DNA from: Bacteroidota bacterium
GTDB taxonomy: Bacteria; Bacteroidota; Bacteroidia; UKL13-3
Length of the DNA stretch: 35,866 nt
Direction: 5' to 3'
Assembly (NCBI GenBank): GCA_947449515.1
Contig: CANFSD010000003.1
Coordinates: 1-35,866, forward strand
This document shows positions 22,966 to 30,435 of the stretch, one piece after another. Both the position numbers and the translations under genes were made by a program. The notes below the pieces were generated by a model, which worked only from the letters and a program-made list of their open reading frames with translations, was not told where the DNA came from and ran no database searches. How positions within the stretch are numbered: position 1 is the stretch's first letter; every line of letters starts with the position of its first letter.

Positions 22966-25407
22966 ATGAAGTATAGAATTTTGCTTTTTAGTCTTTTTTG
23001 TTTTCAATTGGTTTCGGCCCAAAACACTTTTAATAGTTATTTAAAGGACGCTACCACTTCTAGGGAACATTCATTAGACATTGTTAAAATGAAAGTTACC
23101 CTTTCATTTGACACACAAAAAGGACAGGTTATTGGGAAGGTGAGCCACCAATTTAGGGTACTTCAAAAACGTGTTGATTCTGTGTTCTTTGATGCTCCCG
23201 GTATTAAGTTTTCTTCGGCCAAATTGAATGGAGAAAATTTAAAATATGCTTGTGATAAGAATGGTATTTGGGTTTTTCCTGCAATTGCCTTTACCTGGGA
23301 TCAATTGGCTGAAATTAGTTTTGAGTATACAGCTACGCCAAGAAAAGGCATATATTTTATCGGGTGGAATTTGCCCGAACCAAAAGTGAGCGATCCGTTT
23401 GCTGTGCGCAAACAAATTTGGACACAAGGACAGGGAGTTGATAATCGTTATTGGATTCCCATGTACGATGATATGAATGACAAATTTATAACTGAAACCA
23501 TAACTACTTTTGATAAGAACTACCAGGTATTGAGCAATGGTAAATTAATTAGTAAAAAAGAAAATAAAAACGGCACCATCACTTGGCATTATGCTATGAG
23601 TAAACCGCATGCAGGTTATTTACTAATGTTGGGAATAGGTAAATATGCCGTTGCTACTGCAAAAAGCAAGAGTGGCGTGCCTTTACAGTTTTGGTATTAT
23701 CCAGAATTTGAAGAAAGAATGGAGCCTACCTTTAGGTATTCTGCACAAATGATTGATTTTTTAGAAGCAAAAACAGGCATTCCTTATCCTTGGGAAAGTT
23801 ATAGTCAAATTATGGTGCAAGATTTTCTTTATGGCGCTATGGAAAATACTACCGCAACTATCTTCGGCGACTTTTTTAACGTGGATGCAAGGGCATTTTT
23901 AGATAGGAATTATATTGGGGTAAATTGCCATGAATTAACCCATCAATGGTTTGGTGATTTTATTACTGCGCGTGATAGCAGAGATGCCTGGTTGCAAGAG
24001 AGTTTTGCCACCTATTTCCCAAAACAATTATCAAAGGTTTTAGATGGTGAAGATGAATGGAATTGGCAACGAAGGGCTCACCAGAATTCGGCAATAGATG
24101 CGGGGAAAAAAGACAATTTTGCTGTCAGACATACTGCTGGGGGAACTGCCAGGGTTTATCCAAAAGGGGCTGCTGTTATTAGCATGTTGGAATATGTTTT
24201 GGGTGAAGAACAATGGTTGCGTGTATTAAATCATTATTTGAAAACACATGCCTATGCCAATGTTGAAACCAATGATTTGCAACAAGCGGTAAAAGATGTT
24301 TTGGGACTTAATTTAGATTGGTTTTTCGACGAATGGATTCTTAGAGGTGGAGAGCCAAATTTTTCTGTCCATTATGAGGTATTAACTTATTTAAATGGTT
24401 CACGCGGAATTGAAATTGCCATTGAACAAGTTCAAAAAATGGATGAAACAATTCATGCATTTAAGATGCCTGTAAAGCTTGAGGTGCATTTTACAGATGG
24501 TTCAGTTATGCAAGTGAGTGATGTTATTGACGAGCAGTTTGAGGTAATTAAAACGCCTTCTATAGGCGATAAACAGGTAGCTTTTGTTTTGTTCGATCCC
24601 AATTCAACTATTTTAAAACAGGTTTCTTTTAATAAATCCTTTAATGAACTGACTGCCCAACTAAAAGATGCTCCTTATTTGCTAGATAGGTATGATGCCT
24701 TGGTTGAAATGAGAAAGTTTCCTATTGAACAAAAACGATTGGCAGTGCTAGCAGTTTTTCATCGCGAAAAACATGAGGGAATTATCAATGAGGCAATTTC
24801 CCAGCTTGCTGCAGACAAGGAGTTAAATACTATGGAAGCGTTGAAGGCACTTAGCTTATTTCCTAAAGCTGCAGTTAGAGATCAACTTTTGAAGTGCATT
24901 GAACCAAACCTTGCCTATAAAATGATTTTCGAAAAAGGGTTAAACGATAGCAGCTACGATGTTGCAAAAACAGCCTTGGAAAAGCTGTGTAATTTTTATC
25001 CTACGGAGGTAAATGGCTTTTTGGAGGCTACCAAAAATATGCATGGGATGTTTCATACAAATAGAATGAAATGGCTAGAATTGAGCATATTTTATAAGGT
25101 AAATGAGGAAGAAGCGAGAAAAGAATTGTCAATTTTTGCATCACCTAATTTTGAATTCAGAACAAGGGGGCAAGCTTTTAACATTTTAAAATCAACCCAA
25201 ACCTTTAACCAAGATGTAATTGCTTCTCTGTTTCAAGCAATGCTCTCTACCAATAGCAGGTTGGCGGGTCCAGCTGCAGATTTAGCCAACTACTTTTCGG
25301 CAAACCTTGAATACAAGGCGGCTATGCGAAATTACTACCAAAACCAAAACTATTCTGTTCAAGACAAGGAAATATTGAGTAAAAATATATTTTTGTTGAA
25401 GAACTAA
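22966..25407 (+). CDS. Secreted M1-family zinc aminopeptidase
   Basis: An 813-residue exported enzyme (signal MKYRILLFSLFCFQLVSAQ). An N-terminal beta domain leads to the catalytic domain with GAMEN, the gluzincin motif H322-E-L-T-H326 and, 18 residues on, the third zinc ligand E345 in WLQESFATYF. This is the M1 arrangement that removes N-terminal residues from peptides. A helical, HEAT-like C-terminal part (about 560-813) is typical of the larger M1 enzymes. It is probably periplasmic or at the outer membrane. It is divergent from the cyclase-like gene, which would protect N-terminal Gln from such peptidases; the functional link is inference. Confidence 0.92.
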   Translation: MKYRILLFSLFCFQLVSAQNTFNSYLKDATTSREHSLDIVKMKVTLSFDTQKGQVIGKVSHQFRVLQKRVDSVFFDAPGIKFSSAKLNGENLKYACDKNGIWVFPAIAFTWDQLAEISFEYTATPRKGIYFIGWNLPEPKVSDPFAVRKQIWTQGQGVDNRYWIPMYDDMNDKFITETITTFDKNYQVLSNGKLISKKENKNGTITWHYAMSKPHAGYLLMLGIGKYAVATAKSKSGVPLQFWYYPEFEERMEPTFRYSAQMIDFLEAKTGIPYPWESYSQIMVQDFLYGAMENTTATIFGDFFNVDARAFLDRNYIGVNCHELTHQWFGDFITARDSRDAWLQESFATYFPKQLSKVLDGEDEWNWQRRAHQNSAIDAGKKDNFAVRHTAGGTARVYPKGAAVISMLEYVLGEEQWLRVLNHYLKTHAYANVETNDLQQAVKDVLGLNLDWFFDEWILRGGEPNFSVHYEVLTYLNGSRGIEIAIEQVQKMDETIHAFKMPVKLEVHFTDGSVMQVSDVIDEQFEVIKTPSIGDKQVAFVLFDPNSTILKQVSFNKSFNELTAQLKDAPYLLDRYDALVEMRKFPIEQKRLAVLAVFHREKHEGIINEAISQLAADKELNTMEALKALSLFPKAAVRDQLLKCIEPNLAYKMIFEKGLNDSSYDVAKTALEKLCNFYPTEVNGFLEATKNMHGMFHTNRMKWLELSIFYKVNEEEARKELSIFASPNFEFRTRGQAFNILKSTQTFNQDVIASLFQAMLSTNSRLAGPAADLANYFSANLEYKAAMRNYYQNQNYSVQDKEILSKNIFLLKN

Positions 25408-25417
25408 TAAAAACCTA

Positions 25418-26092
25418 ATGAGAAAAATCTATACCCTACTGCTTTCTTTAGTGGCATTTATGCCCACAAAAGCGCAAGTGAGCACTTATTCCACCTCAAG
25501 TGGCGAACTTATTTTTTCCTTTGCAGATTATAAAATTAAAGGGGAACAAATAAACACACCAGTGCGATTTACATGCTTCTTTCACCTTGGCAGCTTCCAA
25601 CATTTTGATTTTAATGACAAGGTGGGCATTTACACAGGTGCTGCAATTAGAAATGTTGGATTTATTTCAACAAGAGGAGATTCTATGATTAAAAGGAGAA
25701 ACTATTATGTTGGTATTCCTTTGGCAATAAAAATTGGAAACCTAGACGAAGATACTTACTTGTATGCAGGCGTAGAAGGAGAAATAGCTTTGAATTACAA
25801 AGAAAAAATATTTGTAAATGAAGACAAAGTTCACAAGTTTAATGTTTGGTTCAGTAACCGAACCAATGCTTTTATGCCGAGTGTATTTATGGGCGTTAAC
25901 CTAAAAGGAGGCTTTAACATGAAATTTAAATATTATTTGTCTGATTTTTACAATAAAAATTTCGTGGCAAGTGGCGAAAAGATCTATGCAAACACCACCA
26001 GCCAAATGTTCTATTTTTCTGTAGCTATGAATGTTCGTAACACTTCTTATAGCAGATCAAGGTCAAATAAAACCTATAACCAAGGCTTGTAG
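25418..26092 (+). CDS. Small outer-membrane beta-barrel protein, unknown
   Basis: A 224-residue protein with signal MRKIYTLLLSLVAFMPTKAQ and repeating amphipathic strands (VGIYTGAAIRNVGFIS, YVGIPLAIKIGNL, TYLYAGVEGEIALNYKEKIF, FMPSVFMGVNLKGGFNMKFKYYLSDFY), suggesting an eight- to ten-stranded barrel of the OMP_b-brl type common in Bacteroidota. It begins 10 bases after the M1 peptidase gene, so both may share a transcript that ends at the hairpin 26118-26145. No family function is recognised. Confidence 0.65.
   Translation: MRKIYTLLLSLVAFMPTKAQVSTYSTSSGELIFSFADYKIKGEQINTPVRFTCFFHLGSFQHFDFNDKVGIYTGAAIRNVGFISTRGDSMIKRRNYYVGIPLAIKIGNLDEDTYLYAGVEGEIALNYKEKIFVNEDKVHKFNVWFSNRTNAFMPSVFMGVNLKGGFNMKFKYYLSDFYNKNFVASGEKIYANTTSQMFYFSVAMNVRNTSYSRSRSNKTYNQGL
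25846..25866. repeat. Interrupted inverted repeat TTGGTTC/GAACCAA
   Basis: TTGGTTC and GAACCAA are separated by 7 bases inside the barrel gene. The arms match half-sites of the GGTTCGAACC palindromes but the spacing differs, so it may be unrelated. Confidence 0.4.
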
Positions 26093-26117
26093 CGATTTTG
26101 GTTCAAATACTTAAAAT

Positions 26118-26145
26118 AAAAAAAGCACCAAAAGGTGCTTTTTTT
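26118..26145 (+). terminator. Terminator after the barrel gene
   Basis: AAAAAAAGCACC (26118-26129) pairs with GGTGCTTTTTTT (26134-26145) around AAAA, a perfect 12-bp stem ending in a U-run, 25 bases past the stop. It insulates the following leader RNA from upstream transcription. Confidence 0.9.
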
Positions 26146-26153
26146 ATTTTGGC

Positions 26154-26183
26154 TTTGTTTTTTATTAAATTCCAATACTTTTG
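26154..26183 (+). promoter_or_regulatory. Promoter of the metK leader/RNA
   Basis: TTTG (26154-26157), an 18-base spacer and TACTTTTG (26176-26183) form one of the best promoters in the window. Transcription should start near 26188-26191, about 167 bases before the metK ATG. Confidence 0.65.
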
Positions 26184-26187
26184 CAGT

Positions 26188-26322
26188 GCATTAAGAATTC
26201 TTTCACTTTATTGGGAAAGGATGCCAACCGGGAAGAACGCCACGGTGGTAAAGCAATGCGGACTTTCTTGTCAAATATAGTTCACCAATATCTGCGAAGA
26301 GTCCTCAAAGTTTGCTTAGTGT
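26188..26322 (+). ncRNA. Structured leader RNA or small RNA upstream of metK
   Basis: The region between the promoter and metK is richer in G+C than other intergenic DNA and folds by eye. G-CATTAAG at the predicted 5' end (26188-26195) pairs with CTTAGTG-T (26315-26322), closing a unit of about 135 nt. Inside are a stem GCC-A-A-CCG/CGGTGGT (26223-26249) and a stem GGACT-TT-CTT/AAGAGTCC (26260-26304) that competes with GCGGA/TCTGC. It could be a riboswitch or attenuator of metK, or a separate small RNA whose ends pair, as in 6S RNA. It does not match the SAM-I or SAM-II motifs I know, and no hairpin terminator separates it from metK. Confidence 0.45.
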
Positions 26323-26356
26323 TAACTTGAAATATTTTTAAAAAAGAACATAAAAC

Positions 26357-27610
26357 ATGGCTTATTTATTCACGTCAGAGTCTGTAAGTGAAGGACACCC
26401 AGACAAAGTTGCCGATCAAATATCGGATGCATTAATTGATAATTTTTTGGCTTTTGATCCTGAATCAAAAGTTGCTTGCGAAACCTTGGTTACCACCGGA
26501 CAAGTTGTTTTGGCTGGAGAGGTAAAATCTAAATCTTATTTAGATGTTCAAGAAATTGCACGTGGCGTTATTCGCAAAATTGGTTATACCAAAAGCGAAT
26601 ATATGTTTGAAGCAAATTCTTGTGGTATCCTTTCTGCAATTCATGAACAATCTGCAGATATCAACCAAGGTGTTGATCGTAAGAAAAAACAAGATCAAGG
26701 TGCTGGAGACCAGGGAATGATGTTTGGTTATGCAACCAACGAAACTGCTGATTACATGCCTTTGGCTCTTGACTTAGCGCACAAAATTCTTATCGAATTG
26801 GCAGCACTTCGTCGCGAAAACAAAGCCATCAAATATTTGCGTCCAGATGCAAAAAGCCAAGTGACCTTAGAATATGATGATAACAACAATCCAGTGCGTA
26901 TTGATGCAATTGTTTTGTCTACTCAACATGATGATTTTGCAGCTGAGGCTAAAATGTTGGCTAAAATCAAAGAAGATATTATCAAGATTTTAATTCCTCG
27001 TGTTAAAGCAAAATACAAGAAGTTTGCACACCTGTTCAATGATAAAATTACTTACCACATTAACCCAACAGGTAAATTCGTAATTGGTGGTCCGCATGGC
27101 GATACTGGCCTAACTGGCCGTAAAATTATTGTAGATACTTATGGCGGTAAAGGTGCACATGGTGGTGGAGCTTTCTCTGGTAAAGATCCTTCAAAAGTTG
27201 ACCGTTCTGCAGCTTATGCTACACGTCATATTGCTAAAAACTTAGTAGCTGCTGGTGTTTGTACCGAAGTATTGGTGCAAGTATCTTATGCTATTGGTGT
27301 AAAAGATCCTATGGGTATTTTCATTGATACTTATGGTTCTTCTAAAGTAAAAATGACTGATGGAGAAATTGCCAAACAAGTTTCAAAATTGTTTGATATG
27401 ACTCCTTATGGTATTGAAACCCGTTTGAAATTGCGTAACCCAATCTACAGCGAAACTGCTGCTTATGGACATATGGGTCGTAAGAACGAAATAGTAACCA
27501 AAGAGTTTAAAGGACCAGATGGTAAAATGGCTAAATTTAAAGTTGAGCTATTTACTTGGGAAAAATTAGACATGGTAGATAAAGTTAAAAAAGCGTTTAA
27601 AATCAAATAA
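26357..27610 (+). CDS. metK: S-adenosylmethionine synthetase
   Basis: A 417-residue cytoplasmic enzyme making S-adenosylmethionine from methionine and ATP. The conserved blocks are all present: SESVSEGHPDKVADQISD at the N-terminus, the ATP-binding GAGDQGMMFGYA, the GGPHGDTGLTGRKI stretch and the P-loop-like GGGAFSGKDPSKVDRSAAY. It is slightly longer than the 380-395 of enterobacteria, as in other Bacteroidota. It has its own promoter and a structured leader and ends at a strong two-way terminator. Several methyltransferases in the window use its product. Confidence 0.96.
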   Translation: MAYLFTSESVSEGHPDKVADQISDALIDNFLAFDPESKVACETLVTTGQVVLAGEVKSKSYLDVQEIARGVIRKIGYTKSEYMFEANSCGILSAIHEQSADINQGVDRKKKQDQGAGDQGMMFGYATNETADYMPLALDLAHKILIELAALRRENKAIKYLRPDAKSQVTLEYDDNNNPVRIDAIVLSTQHDDFAAEAKMLAKIKEDIIKILIPRVKAKYKKFAHLFNDKITYHINPTGKFVIGGPHGDTGLTGRKIIVDTYGGKGAHGGGAFSGKDPSKVDRSAAYATRHIAKNLVAAGVCTEVLVQVSYAIGVKDPMGIFIDTYGSSKVKMTDGEIAKQVSKLFDMTPYGIETRLKLRNPIYSETAAYGHMGRKNEIVTKEFKGPDGKMAKFKVELFTWEKLDMVDKVKKAFKIK

Positions 27611-27615
27611 GATTT

Positions 27616-27625
27616 GGTTCAAACC
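27616..27625. repeat. GGTTCAAACC near-palindrome after metK
   Basis: ATTTGGTTCAAACCGAAT differs from a full palindrome at two positions and sits 5 bases past the metK stop, just before the terminator. It resembles the 16- to 18-bp palindromes at 3465 and 10094. Confidence 0.45.
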
Positions 27626-27630
27626 GAATA

Positions 27631-27664
27631 AAAAAAGCAGCTAAGTTTACTTAGCTGCTTTTTT
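27631..27664. terminator. Two-way terminator between metK and the convergent dehydrogenase-like gene
   Basis: AAAAAAGCAGCTAAG (27631-27645) and CTTAGCTGCTTTTTT (27650-27664) are perfectly complementary over 15 bp around TTTA. The A-run and T-run at its base allow use from both strands, matching the convergent genes on each side. Confidence 0.92.
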
Positions 27665-27686
27665 GTTTTATATCTTGATGCGTTCC

Positions 27687-28364
27687 CTAAAATTCTTCGC
27701 CTTTTAAAAAGGTTGTCTTAAGGAGCGGGCAAACGCGGTAACGTTCGTCGTGCGTGTCTTGATAAAGTGCCTCAAGTGTTTCATAAACATGTTTGATTCC
27801 AATTTTATTGGCCCATTCAAAAGGACCAAATGGGTAATTGGTTCCAAGTTTCATACTAGTATCAATGTCTTCTTTGCTAGCAGTTCCCTCTTGGAGCGTG
27901 TAGCAAGCCTCATTGATAATCATAAATAAGATTCTGGGTGTAACCATACCAACACGGTCTTCCACAACTTTATAATCCCAACCCAACTCTTGCATTAATT
28001 GTTGTAGGGCTGTTATATCTTCCTTATGAAAGTGGGATACCTCTGTTAATGATCTATTGAGAAAGGTAGGCAATGCGTTTATGCCAAATAACCTGCATTC
28101 AATTTTTTGTTTACATTCAAACACAGCCTTTGCTAATTGCTGTTTTACAGCACAAACAAATACAGGAATGTTTTTTAATCCAGCATAATAGTGCAATTGT
28201 TCAGTTTTTTCATCAAATTTGAGGTCAAATATTAAATCAAACTGGTGTACATTAGCACTGGTTAAATCGCTATCATCAATGCAGGTTAATTCACATGAAA
28301 CACCTTTCAACTTTTCTTGCAATTCTTTTATTCGGTTCATTGAACCTCTCGCCAAAACTTTCAT
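27687..28364 (-). CDS. 3-hydroxyacyl-CoA dehydrogenase-like protein with degenerate NAD-binding half
   Basis: A 225-residue protein, about 60 shorter than normal 3-hydroxyacyl-CoA dehydrogenases. The C-terminal helical domain is good: DRVGMVTPRILFMIINEACYTLQEGTASKEDIDTSMKLGTNYPFGPFEWAN matches the 3HCDH domain. The N-terminal half (MKVLARGSMNRIKELQEKLKG) lacks GxGxxG, and the active-site stretch that should read IHFFNP is GINALPTFLN. NAD binding and catalysis are therefore doubtful; it may be a regulatory or scaffold relative. Similar short proteins occur in other Bacteroidota, to my knowledge. It faces ridA across 44 bases and is near paaG. A start at 28340 is also possible. Confidence 0.75.
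   Translation of the reverse strand: MKVLARGSMNRIKELQEKLKGVSCELTCIDDSDLTSANVHQFDLIFDLKFDEKTEQLHYYAGLKNIPVFVCAVKQQLAKAVFECKQKIECRLFGINALPTFLNRSLTEVSHFHKEDITALQQLMQELGWDYKVVEDRVGMVTPRILFMIINEACYTLQEGTASKEDIDTSMKLGTNYPFGPFEWANKIGIKHVYETLEALYQDTHDERYRVCPLLKTTFLKGEEF
28334..28346. repeat. Inverted repeat GGTTCATTGAACC
   Basis: GGTTCA and TGAACC around one base, at the 5' end of the dehydrogenase-like gene and before ridA. It shares half-sites with the GGTTCGAACC palindromes but has different spacing. Confidence 0.35.
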
Positions 28365-28386
28365 ATTCGCAACATCTTAACAATAA

Positions 28387-28394
28387 CAAAGATA
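28387..28394 (-). promoter_or_regulatory. -7 element of the dehydrogenase-like gene
   Basis: Minus-strand TATCTTTG fits TAnnTTTG and lies 22 bases before the ATG at 28364. No clear -33 element was seen. Confidence 0.35.
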
Positions 28395-28408
28395 ATAAGC
28401 CCACACAC

Positions 28409-28792
28409 ATGGAAAAGAAAATTATTACAAGCAAAAATGCTCCTGAGCCAATTGGTCCTTACAGTCATGGAGTTTTAATTAATGGCACCCTATACGTAAG
28501 TGGCCAAGTACCCAAAAATCCGCATACTGGTGAAATGGTAACTGGCGACATTAAAGCAGAAACAAAGCAAGTAATGGAAAACCTTGCTGGAATTTTGAAG
28601 GATGCTGGAATGGATTTTTCAAATGTTGTTAAAACCACCATTTTCTGCGTTGATCTTGGTGATTTTGCAGCCATCAATGAAGTATACGGAAGTTATTTTT
28701 CTGGTAATTATCCTGCACGTGAAACTGTTCAAGTGGTAAAATTGCCATTGAATTCAAACGTAGAAATAAGCGTTATAGCCGTTAAGCCATAG
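28409..28792 (+). CDS. ridA: RidA-family enamine/imine deaminase
   Basis: From the ATG at 28409 this is a 127-residue protein of the exact RidA length. It hydrolyses reactive 2-aminoacrylate-type enamines made by PLP enzymes. Family marks are PIGPYSHGV, LYVSGQVPKNPHTGEM, and the C-terminal GNYPARETVQVVKLPLNSNVEISVIAV with the conserved Arg. The frame stays open upstream to an ATG at 28295; that 38-residue extension reads like a signal peptide (ends LSYSQ) but overlaps the opposite gene by 70 bases. The short form is preferred. The next gene begins 2 bases after its stop. Confidence 0.88.
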   Translation: MEKKIITSKNAPEPIGPYSHGVLINGTLYVSGQVPKNPHTGEMVTGDIKAETKQVMENLAGILKDAGMDFSNVVKTTIFCVDLGDFAAINEVYGSYFSGNYPARETVQVVKLPLNSNVEISVIAVKP

Positions 28793-28794
28793 CA

Positions 28795-29427
28795 ATGAAT
28801 AGATTCTTGGCAAAAGCACTTTCAGTGATAGCACATCCTGTTTTTATGAACTTATTGTGTTTGTACTTATTGTTTGATTTTTTTCCGCAATTAGCTGTTG
28901 GTTTGCCATTGAAGGTTCAATTATTCTATGTGGGTTTTATCTTTATTCTTTCAAGCTTGGTGCCACTTCTATTGGTTTTTGCATTGCGTTTAACAGGTAA
29001 GGTTGAATCCATTCATTTAAGAGAAAAACAGGAACGAAATTTGCCCTATTTTTTCTCCATCATCATGTACGTTTTTATCTATTATAATTTTTATAAATCT
29101 GCCTCTTCTCCACCATTTATTTTGAGTTATTTATTGGCTTGCATAGTTATTCTATTCAGTGTTTTTATCATTAATTTTTATACTAAAATTAGCATTCATT
29201 TAGCCACACTTGGTGCGGCTGCAGGATTATTGGCGAGTGCCGGCTTCTTTGGCTTTTTAGATGTTAGATACTTGTTGTTAATTTTTATCCTTTTTAGTGG
29301 TTTGGTAGCCAGTGCGCGACTTAGTTTAAATGCCCATTTACCTACACAAATCTATACAGGCTTTTGCTTAGGATTTGTATGCATGTTTGTATGCATGAAT
29401 ATGTCTTATTTATTTATTATTTTTTAG
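28795..29427 (+). CDS. Membrane protein resembling a degenerate PAP2 phosphatase
   Basis: A 210-residue protein with about six membrane helices. Three spots recall the PAP2 phosphatase/acid-phosphatase motifs: REKQERNLPY (76-85; K-x6-R-P type), KISIH135 (PSGH type) and SARLSLNAH181LPTQ185 (SR-x5-H-x3-D type). Both His and one Arg are kept, but the final acidic partner of the catalytic His is Q185 and the PSGH block is incomplete. It may still act on lipid phosphates or may have lost activity. It sits in a tight run ridA - this gene - paaG with gaps of 2 and 3 bases, so the three are probably one operon. Confidence 0.7.
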   Translation: MNRFLAKALSVIAHPVFMNLLCLYLLFDFFPQLAVGLPLKVQLFYVGFIFILSSLVPLLLVFALRLTGKVESIHLREKQERNLPYFFSIIMYVFIYYNFYKSASSPPFILSYLLACIVILFSVFIINFYTKISIHLATLGAAAGLLASAGFFGFLDVRYLLLIFILFSGLVASARLSLNAHLPTQIYTGFCLGFVCMFVCMNMSYLFIIF

Positions 29428-29430
29428 ATT

Positions 29431-30213
29431 ATGAGTTACGAAACAATTTTATTTGATGTTAAAGATGGCATTGCAAATCTTACACTTAATCGTCCAGATG
29501 TTTTCAATGCATTTAATGAGCAATTGAGCAATGATGTAAATGATGCATTAAAGAAAACGGCTAAAGACAAGAGCATTCGTGTATTAGTAATTACTGGAGC
29601 TGGCAAGGCATTTTGCAGCGGACAAGATTTAAAGGCTATAGCAGGCAGTCAAAATAGGAGTTTGAGTGAAAGCCTTTACAAACGCTACAATCCCATGATA
29701 AAAGCCATTAGAGGGCTTAATATTCCTGTTATTTGCAAACTTAATGGTGTTGCTGCTGGAGCAGGATGTTCATTGGCCCTGGCCTGTGACTTGATTATTG
29801 CTGCTGAAAATGCCAGTTTAATTGAAGTTTTTGTAAATGTTGGTTTGGTGTTGGATTCTGGTTCTTCTTATTTTTTGCCTCGCTTGGTAGGTTCGGCCCG
29901 AGCCTTTGAATTAGCAACCTTGGGTTCAAAAGTGAGCGCCCAGCAAGCTGCCGATTGGGGAATGGTAAATAAAGTAGTGAAGGCTGAAGAACTAGATGAG
30001 GCTGTGAATGCTTTGGCTATGCAATACGCTTTAGCGCCAACGAAGGCAATTGGCCTCATGAAAAAAATGTTAAATAAATCCTTTACGAGCGACTTAGACA
30101 CCATGTTAGAATACGAAGCCTACTGTCAGGAAATTGCGGGCAGAAGCAATGATTATAAAGAAGGTGTTAGTGCGTTTAATGAAAAACGTAAGCCGGCCTT
30201 TAAAGGCAATTAG
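29431..30213 (+). CDS. paaG: Enoyl-CoA hydratase/isomerase family protein, probable PaaG
   Basis: A 260-residue crotonase-fold enzyme. The oxyanion hole stretches AFCSGQDLKAIAG and NGVAAGAGCSLALACDLIIA are intact and the region LVLDSGSSYFLPRLVG resembles PaaG, in which an Asp rather than a Glu pair acts in catalysis. PaaG isomerises ring-1,2-epoxyphenylacetyl-CoA to the oxepin and is also used in later double-bond shifts. Given paaABC and paaH in the same window this role is likely, but ordinary enoyl-CoA hydratases are similar. It is last in the ridA run, 3 bases after the PAP2-like gene. Confidence 0.8.
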   Translation: MSYETILFDVKDGIANLTLNRPDVFNAFNEQLSNDVNDALKKTAKDKSIRVLVITGAGKAFCSGQDLKAIAGSQNRSLSESLYKRYNPMIKAIRGLNIPVICKLNGVAAGAGCSLALACDLIIAAENASLIEVFVNVGLVLDSGSSYFLPRLVGSARAFELATLGSKVSAQQAADWGMVNKVVKAEELDEAVNALAMQYALAPTKAIGLMKKMLNKSFTSDLDTMLEYEAYCQEIAGRSNDYKEGVSAFNEKRKPAFKGN

Positions 30214-30357
30214 AAGAATTTGCGAATATTTTTTTGAATATCAATAATTTAAAGTGTTTCCTTTGTAGTGGAAATAGCAAAATTTACAAAAACTCGCTTC
30301 TATTATATTTTGTGCGTTTCTACACCTATTTTATTGAGACTTTTTTCCTGAAAAGCA

Positions 30358-30382
30358 CTGATTATTAGTAAATAATAATCAG
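30358..30382. repeat. Perfect 10-bp inverted repeat in the paaG-usp gap
   Basis: CTGATTATTA (30358-30367) and TAATAATCAG (30373-30382) flank the loop GTAAA. No T-run follows, so an operator or message-end structure is more likely than an intrinsic terminator. The rest of this 222-base AT-rich gap shows nothing further. Confidence 0.5.
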
Positions 30383-30435
30383 ATAAATTGGATTTTATAA
30401 TATTATTTTAATATCTTGTATAAAATTTTTATTGT

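Noticed and set aside
26098..26280. Open frame of 60 codons upstream of metK, including a possible 19-residue peptide MPTGKNATVV...
   Set aside because: It crosses a strong terminator and a promoter and lies in the folded leader; no family similarity. Explained better as structured RNA.
27738..27755. TAACGTTCGT inside the dehydrogenase-like gene as a second PaaR site
   Set aside because: Three mismatches to the pattern and position near the 3' end of a coding region; chance match.
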